Positions 59,066-64,000 of a DNA stretch of 64,000 nt are shown here, one piece after another. The position numbers were made by a program, and so were the translations under genes. The DNA lies in NCBI GenBank assembly GCA_012727955.1, contig JAAYGB010000066.1, positions 1 through 64,000 of the forward strand, written 5' to 3'. Positions within the stretch are counted from its first letter, which is position 1. Every line of letters begins with the position of its first letter. This DNA comes from Bacillota bacterium (GTDB lineage: Bacteria > Bacillota > Limnochordia > DTU087 > JAAYGB01). Below the pieces are notes generated by a model, which made no database searches, was not told the DNA's origin, and was given only the letters and a program-made list of their open reading frames with translations.

Positions 59066-60022
59066 ATGACCGATAAGTTTCACGTGCTGTTGCTTTTTGA
59101 CCTAGATGATGAACAGATCGGGGAAATTGAGGCTGTGGATAGTAACATCGTGGTGCACAAAGTTACCGCCGATGAGGAGCCAACGGAACTATTAAGCAAA
59201 GCCAAAGCGATTTTCGGCTGGCCGCCTGTGGAGTGGCTAAGTCAAGCCAAGGAGCTGCAGTTGCTGCACTTGCCCAGTGCTGGAGCCGATCGCTACACTG
59301 ATCCAGCGATCTTTGCCAACCCCAATGTGGTGGTCACTAACTCCTCGGGCGTCTTTGGAATTCCCATCGCCGAGCATGTCCTAGGCATGTGCTTGGATTT
59401 TGCCCGGAAACTGTCAACCTTCGCTATTGCCCAAAGACAGCGCCGTTGGCAGAAGCTGGAACTAGGCGAGCTGTATGGCAAGACCATGGGAATCGTTGGC
59501 CTGGGAGATATTGGCCTGGAAACCGCCGCCCGGGCTAAGGCCTTTGGCATGCGAATTGTCGCCAGCAAGCGCACCCCTGCCCCCTGTCCCGATGTAGTGG
59601 ATGAATTGTATCACGGCCCCACGGCCATCCAGCGGGTGATGGAACAAAGCGATTATATCGTCCTTGCCCTGCCGGGAACTAGACACACCGAGGGGATCAT
59701 CTCCCGGGAACTGTTGTCGGCGTGCAAGCCTGGGGCCTTTATCGTCAATGTCGGGAGGGGTAAGATTATCGATGAGGAGGCTTTAATCGAGTTCTTGCAG
59801 TCAGGAAGACTGGGAGGGGCTGGACTAGACGTTTTCCATACAGAACCCTTGCCTGCTGACAGTCCCCTCTGGGATCTGGACAATGTCCTGATCACTCCCC
59901 ACAACGCCGGAAGTACGCCAGAACACGGCCGGCGAACCACTGCGATCTTCACCGAGAATCTCAGGAGGCTCTTTACCGGCGAAGAGCTGCGAAACGTCGT
60001 TGACCTCCAGCTTGGCTACTAG
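59066..60022 (+). CDS. D-2-hydroxyacid dehydrogenase
   Basis: A 318-residue NAD-dependent enzyme. TMGIVGLGDIGLETAARAKA is the NAD loop. The catalytic set is R in VNVGRGKIIDEEAL, E in GLDVFHTEPLP and H in LITPHNAGSTPEHG. Substrate not known (glyoxylate/hydroxypyruvate, phosphoglycerate or other 2-keto acids are possible). The ATG at 59066 follows GAGGTG; an open frame extends upstream without support. Plus strand, convergent with dnaE. Confidence 0.88.
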   Translation: MTDKFHVLLLFDLDDEQIGEIEAVDSNIVVHKVTADEEPTELLSKAKAIFGWPPVEWLSQAKELQLLHLPSAGADRYTDPAIFANPNVVVTNSSGVFGIPIAEHVLGMCLDFARKLSTFAIAQRQRRWQKLELGELYGKTMGIVGLGDIGLETAARAKAFGMRIVASKRTPAPCPDVVDELYHGPTAIQRVMEQSDYIVLALPGTRHTEGIISRELLSACKPGAFIVNVGRGKIIDEEALIEFLQSGRLGGAGLDVFHTEPLPADSPLWDLDNVLITPHNAGSTPEHGRRTTAIFTENLRRLFTGEELRNVVDLQLGY

Positions 60023-60041
60023 ACAAAGGACCACCTAAGTT

Positions 60042-60075
60042 TAAGCGACCTTGCCCTATAGGCTAAGGTCGCTTA
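60042..60075. terminator. Hairpin at the convergent dehydrogenase/dnaE junction
   Basis: TAAGCGACCTT (60042-60052) pairs perfectly with AAGGTCGCTTA (60065-60075). The right arm lies within the last codons of dnaE. T-runs are short on both sides. Confidence 0.6.
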
Positions 60076-63000
60076 GTACTTTGGACCACCACGGTACCCA
60101 CGCCGGTAACGGCCTCGATGGCAGCGGGCAGCTGACTCACGGAAGCATCAACCCAATGCTTCTCATCAACGATGCATGCCACATTCTGTTCCTTAAAGAC
60201 CAGATACACTGGATGTTCCCCGCGATGGTTGACCAGCACTTCTCGTAGGGTATACAGCTGCTCAGGATCGGAACCAGAGACTTTGATCCACAGCTCCAAG
60301 GTGTTTGGTTCAGCGGGCTTGCCATTGGAGCTCAAGGGCTGAGCTTCCTTCAGCAGTTGAATCCCGTTGACAATCAGACGAGCCTGGAAGACCTCCTCGG
60401 TTTCCTCCTCTTCGGTCTCCCCCGCTGCCCCCGAATCCGTTGTCTGCGCTGGTTCATCGATTATGGAGTCATTTCTCCCCTCTACTAGGAGGGGTTCATG
60501 GCTGTCCAAGAGGTCCTTATACCTTTGCCAGGTTCTGGGAAAAATCGTCAAGTCGATGGGTCCGCTGCGGTCTTCTAAGGTGGCAAAGGCCATCTCATCG
60601 CCCTTCTTGGTGGTTATCCGCCGCAGCTCGGTAATGACACCGGCCACCTGGACCTTGGCTTCGTCGGGTTGTTTACTCAGACTGCGGGAATCGACTATGT
60701 CGAGGTTCGCCAACAGGTCCTGATACTGATCCAAGGGATGTCCCGAGAGGTAGAAGCCCACCAACTCCCTTTCATCCTGCAACCGGACGGAGACCGGCAG
60801 TTCTTCGATCTCGGGCAAGGGCAGTTCCGTATCTAGTTCGGAAAACCCTGTGGCAGCAACATCAAAGAAACTAATTTGATCTTCGTGGGAGCTAGCTTTG
60901 TTCCCCAACTTGAGGGCGTCATCGACTATGGCGAGCAGTTGTGAGCGCTTTGCCCCTAGACTGTCGAAGGCACCTACCTTAATCAAACTAATCAGTACCT
61001 CTCGTCCCACGGAAACTCGGCTGCAGAAATCATATAAGGAGGAAAAGATTCGCTTGCTCCGCTCCTTGACTATGGCTTCCACCACGGATTCACCGACGTT
61101 TTTCACTGCCGTCAGTCCAAAGACGATGCTTCCATCGGACCTGGGCACGAAAACCTTCTCACTGGTGTTCACGTCCGGCGGCAAGACGGTGATCCCCATT
61201 TCCTGGCATTCCTGTAGGTATTCACCGAGCTTGATGTTCTTGTTCTTGGCCATCACCGAAGTCAGTAGGGTAGCCATATACTCCGATGGGTAATGCACCT
61301 TCAGGTAAGCAGTCTGATAGGCCACAAGGGCGTAGGCACAGGAATGGCTCTTGGGAAATCCGTAATTGGCGAATTTCTCAATATCAGCATAGATATCGGC
61401 CGCCAGTTTGGCGTCATACCCCTGCTCCACCGCTCCATCGATAAACCGCTGCCGCTGCTCCTCTATAATTCTGGCAACCTTCTTCCCTATCGCTCGCCGT
61501 AACAGGTCTGCCTCTCCAAGACTCATACCGGCAAAGCGGTGAGCCACAGCCATAATCTGCTCCTGATAGGCCATGATCCCGTAGGTTTCCTCGAGGATCG
61601 ACTGCAGATCAGGATGGGGCCATTCCACCCTCTCCTGTCCATGGCGGCGTCGAATCACCGTGGGGATATACTGCGCGGGTCCGGGCCGATACATGGCATT
61701 GAGCAGGGTGAGATGCTCCAAACTCTCGGGCTGAAAGTCCCGCAGCATCTGACGCATCCCTTCAGACTCAAACTGAAAGACCCCGGCGGTCTGCCCCTGG
61801 CTAAAGAGTTGAAACACCTTTGGGTCAGACAGATCTATCTCATCGATGTCCAGGGTAATCCCCCGGAGCTTTTCAATCCACTCCAGGGTCCCTTGGATGA
61901 CCGATAGATTCCGCAGCGCCAGAAAATCCATCTTCAGGAAGTTCATATCCTCTAACACGCCCATGGGATATTGAGTGGCGTACTTTGTTACCACCTTCTG
62001 TCCCTCGGGCTTGTACAAGGGGATGTCTTCCCTTAAGGGGCGGGGGGCAATTACCACGCCCGCGGCATGGGTAGAAGGATGACGGGGAAAACCCGCCATA
62101 AAGTCGGCAATCTCGATGACCTCTTTCGTCTCCTCGTCGGTGTCAAAGACACTCTTCAGCTCCGGTGATTTCTCCAAGGCATCGGGCAGTGATTTGGCAT
62201 CAAAGGGGATAGATTTGGCAATCCTATCTGCCTTGCGCAAGGGTACCCCCAAGGCCCTGGCTACGTCTCGGACGGCAGCCCGAGGTTTCAAGGTCCCGAA
62301 GGTGATGATCTGGGCCACTCGATCAGGCCCATACTTATCGATGACATACCGAATTACTTCATTACGGCGGTGGTAACAAAAGTCGATATCGATGTCCGGC
62401 AAGGTTACCCGCTCGGGATTGAGGAAGCGTTCAAACAACAGACCATAGCGCAAGGGATCGACATTAGTTATCTCCAAGGAATAGGCTACCAAAGAGCCCG
62501 CGGAACTCCCCCTCCCTGGACCCACCGCGATATTTTGGCTGCGGGCAAAGCGAACAAAGTCCCAAACAATAAGGAAATAGTCGGCATACCCCATCTGGCT
62601 AATGACGCCCAGCTCATATTCTAACCGCCGAACCACCGGATCGCTCAGCTCTCCGTAACGCCGCATCGCCCCCTCCCGGGCCAGATGCTCCAGGTATTCA
62701 TCGGCGCTTTTAAACCCGGGAGGAATGTCAAATTCCGGAAGATGGATGGTATCAAAGTCCATCTCTACGTTGCTGCGTTCAGCAATCACCAGAGTATTGT
62801 AGAGAGCTTCGGGATAATCGCCAAAGAGCCGATACATTTCCTCGGCAGACTTGAAATAGGCCTGGTCCGTGGCCATCCGCATCCTGTTGGGGTCGTCTAC
62901 GGTCTTACCCGTTTGAATACAAAGCAGAACATCATGATAGTAGGCATGTTCAGGGCGAAAGTAATGATAATCATTGCTGGCCACCAGGGGAAGCTGGTTC

Positions 63001-63623
63001 TCTCTGGAGATCTGCACCAAGCCGGTGTTGACAATTTGCTGTTCCTGCAGTCCATGATCCTGGAGCTCCAAGAAAAAGTTGCCCTTACCCAAAATCTCCT
63101 GGTACCCAAGGGCAGCCCCCTTGGCGGCAGAGTAATCCTGGCTCAGCAACAACTGCCCAACTTCCGAGCCGATACAGGCAGTTGATCCCGCCAAATGGCC
63201 CTGACCATAGGTTTCAATCAGTTCAGCCAGGAGTATTTTATCAATGCGGGGCTTGTAATACATCTCGCTGGAAGATACCAGCTGGTAGAGCATCGACAGG
63301 CCGATGTTGTCTAGAGCCCAGAGCACCAGATGCCAATTGGCATCGTCGCCCTGGTCCTTTTCCTTATCGAACCGGGAGCGGGGGGCGACATACACCTCTA
63401 CTCCGGGAATGAATTTGAAGGGTTTGCCTAATTTCTCACTGAAACTTTGCGCCAAGCGATAAGCCTGAGCCGTCCCATACATGGCTCCGTGATCCGTTAC
63501 CGAGAGTGCAGGCATGCCCCACTCGATGGCTTGGGGAATAATCTCCTCCAGCCTCGCTGCCCCATCTAGCAATGACCAAGGGGAATGACCATGAAGGTGT
63601 ACGAAGTTACCACCCGCAACCAC
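60063..63623 (-). CDS. dnaE: DNA polymerase III alpha subunit DnaE
   Basis: An 1186-residue C-family polymerase. The N-terminal PHP domain begins FVHLHGHSPWSLLDGAARLE. The catalytic region has GPGRGSSAGSLVAYSLEIT and the metal aspartates in LPDIDIDFCYHRRNEVI. The palm and fingers follow (YQEQIMAVAHRFAG), then an OB domain (VQVAGVITELRRITTKKGDE). An acidic insert lies near residues 1070-1090 (GETEEEETEE). Length and layout are DnaE, not PolC. The start is GTG behind AAAGGAGG. In Firmicutes with PolC this enzyme extends primers; whether PolC exists here cannot be seen. Confidence 0.96.
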   Translation of the reverse strand: MVAGGNFVHLHGHSPWSLLDGAARLEEIIPQAIEWGMPALSVTDHGAMYGTAQAYRLAQSFSEKLGKPFKFIPGVEVYVAPRSRFDKEKDQGDDANWHLVLWALDNIGLSMLYQLVSSSEMYYKPRIDKILLAELIETYGQGHLAGSTACIGSEVGQLLLSQDYSAAKGAALGYQEILGKGNFFLELQDHGLQEQQIVNTGLVQISRENQLPLVASNDYHYFRPEHAYYHDVLLCIQTGKTVDDPNRMRMATDQAYFKSAEEMYRLFGDYPEALYNTLVIAERSNVEMDFDTIHLPEFDIPPGFKSADEYLEHLAREGAMRRYGELSDPVVRRLEYELGVISQMGYADYFLIVWDFVRFARSQNIAVGPGRGSSAGSLVAYSLEITNVDPLRYGLLFERFLNPERVTLPDIDIDFCYHRRNEVIRYVIDKYGPDRVAQIITFGTLKPRAAVRDVARALGVPLRKADRIAKSIPFDAKSLPDALEKSPELKSVFDTDEETKEVIEIADFMAGFPRHPSTHAAGVVIAPRPLREDIPLYKPEGQKVVTKYATQYPMGVLEDMNFLKMDFLALRNLSVIQGTLEWIEKLRGITLDIDEIDLSDPKVFQLFSQGQTAGVFQFESEGMRQMLRDFQPESLEHLTLLNAMYRPGPAQYIPTVIRRRHGQERVEWPHPDLQSILEETYGIMAYQEQIMAVAHRFAGMSLGEADLLRRAIGKKVARIIEEQRQRFIDGAVEQGYDAKLAADIYADIEKFANYGFPKSHSCAYALVAYQTAYLKVHYPSEYMATLLTSVMAKNKNIKLGEYLQECQEMGITVLPPDVNTSEKVFVPRSDGSIVFGLTAVKNVGESVVEAIVKERSKRIFSSLYDFCSRVSVGREVLISLIKVGAFDSLGAKRSQLLAIVDDALKLGNKASSHEDQISFFDVAATGFSELDTELPLPEIEELPVSVRLQDERELVGFYLSGHPLDQYQDLLANLDIVDSRSLSKQPDEAKVQVAGVITELRRITTKKGDEMAFATLEDRSGPIDLTIFPRTWQRYKDLLDSHEPLLVEGRNDSIIDEPAQTTDSGAAGETEEEETEEVFQARLIVNGIQLLKEAQPLSSNGKPAEPNTLELWIKVSGSDPEQLYTLREVLVNHRGEHPVYLVFKEQNVACIVDEKHWVDASVSQLPAAIEAVTGVGTVVVQSTKRP

Positions 63624-63670
63624 GCCGGTATCCTCCTTTCAGAAAAGGTCAAATGATGTAGTTACACACT

Positions 63671-64000
63671 CTAATCCACCGAGAAGCCAGATATTGCTGT
63701 CACTGCCGCCCGTCCCGTAATGGGATCCTGCTGATCATAGTCAAAGAGATACCAAGGCCCCTCTCCAAGGATTGCCTCTGGTCCAGTCTTGTCCAGTCTA
63801 ATCTGTACAATGCGAAGGTGCCGATCAATCTGCCGATTCGGCAGGCCCTTGAGCGCAGGGATAAATTTCTCCTGCCAACGGGGATCTCCAATGAGCCTGT
63901 GGTAAGTGTCGCGGTTTCTCAATTTTAGATCCCGAGGTTTTGACCCCAGCACCGGCAAATCTCGCCGGGGCTCCTTGGCAGCGTAGTCATAAAGCATCGC
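63671..64000 (-). CDS. Protein of unknown function, C-terminal part (start outside window or at 63997)
   Basis: A frame of at least 108 residues, open to the window edge on the minus strand. It reads LGSKPRDLKLRNRDTYHRLI, then GDPRWQEKFIPALKGLP and ends TAISGFSVD. I do not recognise it. An ATG stands at 63997, but without visible upstream sequence I cannot say whether it is the start. Upstream of dnaE on the same strand, 47 bases apart. Confidence 0.5.
   Translation of the reverse strand, partial: AMLYDYAAKEPRRDLPVLGSKPRDLKLRNRDTYHRLIGDPRWQEKFIPALKGLPNRQIDRHLRIVQIRLDKTGPEAILGEGPWYLFDYDQQDPITGRAAVTAISGFSVD

Noticed and set aside
1-64000. CRISPR arrays, insertion sequences, tRNA or rRNA genes
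   Set aside because: I read for regular direct repeats, terminal inverted repeats with transposase frames, and tRNA/rRNA signature blocks, and saw none.

Overview
The window reads as chromosome from a spore-forming Bacillota (Firmicutes) that probably has an outer membrane. Sporulation genes are present: spoIIAA-spoIIAB-sigF, sigH, spoVK, and an alpha/beta-type small acid-soluble spore protein. So are typical Firmicutes blocks (miaB-mutS-mutL-miaA-hfq, lexA next to a yneA-like gene, DnaD/DnaI-type helicase loaders). An ExbB-ExbD-TonB operon continues into an SLH / long coiled-coil / C-terminal membrane-anchor protein, an architecture known from outer-membrane tethers. That combination fits diderm spore formers such as Limnochordia; the placement is inference, not something the sequence states.

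Layout. 1-1.7 kb: C-terminal end of a PglX/Eco57I-type adenine methyltransferase cut by the window edge, then an ECF transporter S component. 1.8-4.9 kb (minus): a three-gene GlpA-like FAD oxidoreductase operon with a promoter and a leader attenuator. 5.3-6.9 kb: the spoIIA operon, whose SigH-like promoter overlaps the divergent glp-like promoter. 7-10 kb: a Gfo/Idh/MocA oxidoreductase, a PHP phosphoesterase, a GNAT acetyltransferase and a SASP. 10.2-15.6 kb: the ExbB/ExbD/TonB/exported protein/SLH-rod operon. 15.8-20.9 kb: zwf, a cyclase-family hydrolase, an exported unknown, a DUF3189 protein and a MATE exporter. 21-28.8 kb: miaB, PRC-barrel protein, mutS, mutL, miaA, hfq. 28.9-31.3 kb: spoVK, a small GTPase, a short UbiA-like membrane protein and a small membrane protein. 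31.4-40.6 kb: dapL, a methionine gamma-lyase family gene, speD, sigH, DUF554, MgtC, surE and several small unknowns. 40.7-41.8 kb: divergent lexA and yneA-like genes with LexA-box-like sites.

At about 42 kb the coding strand switches. By my calls there are 41 plus-strand and 7 minus-strand genes to the left, and 5 plus-strand and 15 minus-strand genes to the right. In bacteria with genes co-oriented to replication this is the pattern of a replication terminus. A 28-bp site with dif architecture (11-6-11, two near-perfect inverted arms) lies exactly there, 620 bp from a Xer-type tyrosine recombinase. I consider this the most interesting feature of the window: a candidate chromosome-dimer-resolution site, perhaps served by a single recombinase. 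The same gap holds a multibranched, probably transcribed, RNA-like structure that I could not assign.

44.9-64 kb (mostly minus): Sir2, a ThyX with an unusual insertion, DnaI/DnaD-like loaders, a metallophosphoesterase, a large phosphatase-like/multi-TM protein (plus), patatin, a YkgJ-type protein (plus), a PfkB-family kinase, a TGS-containing nucleoside kinase, an exported beta-propeller-like protein, a split ThrE exporter, a D-2-hydroxyacid dehydrogenase (plus), DnaE, and the end of an unrecognised gene. I saw no tRNA, rRNA, CRISPR array or insertion sequence.
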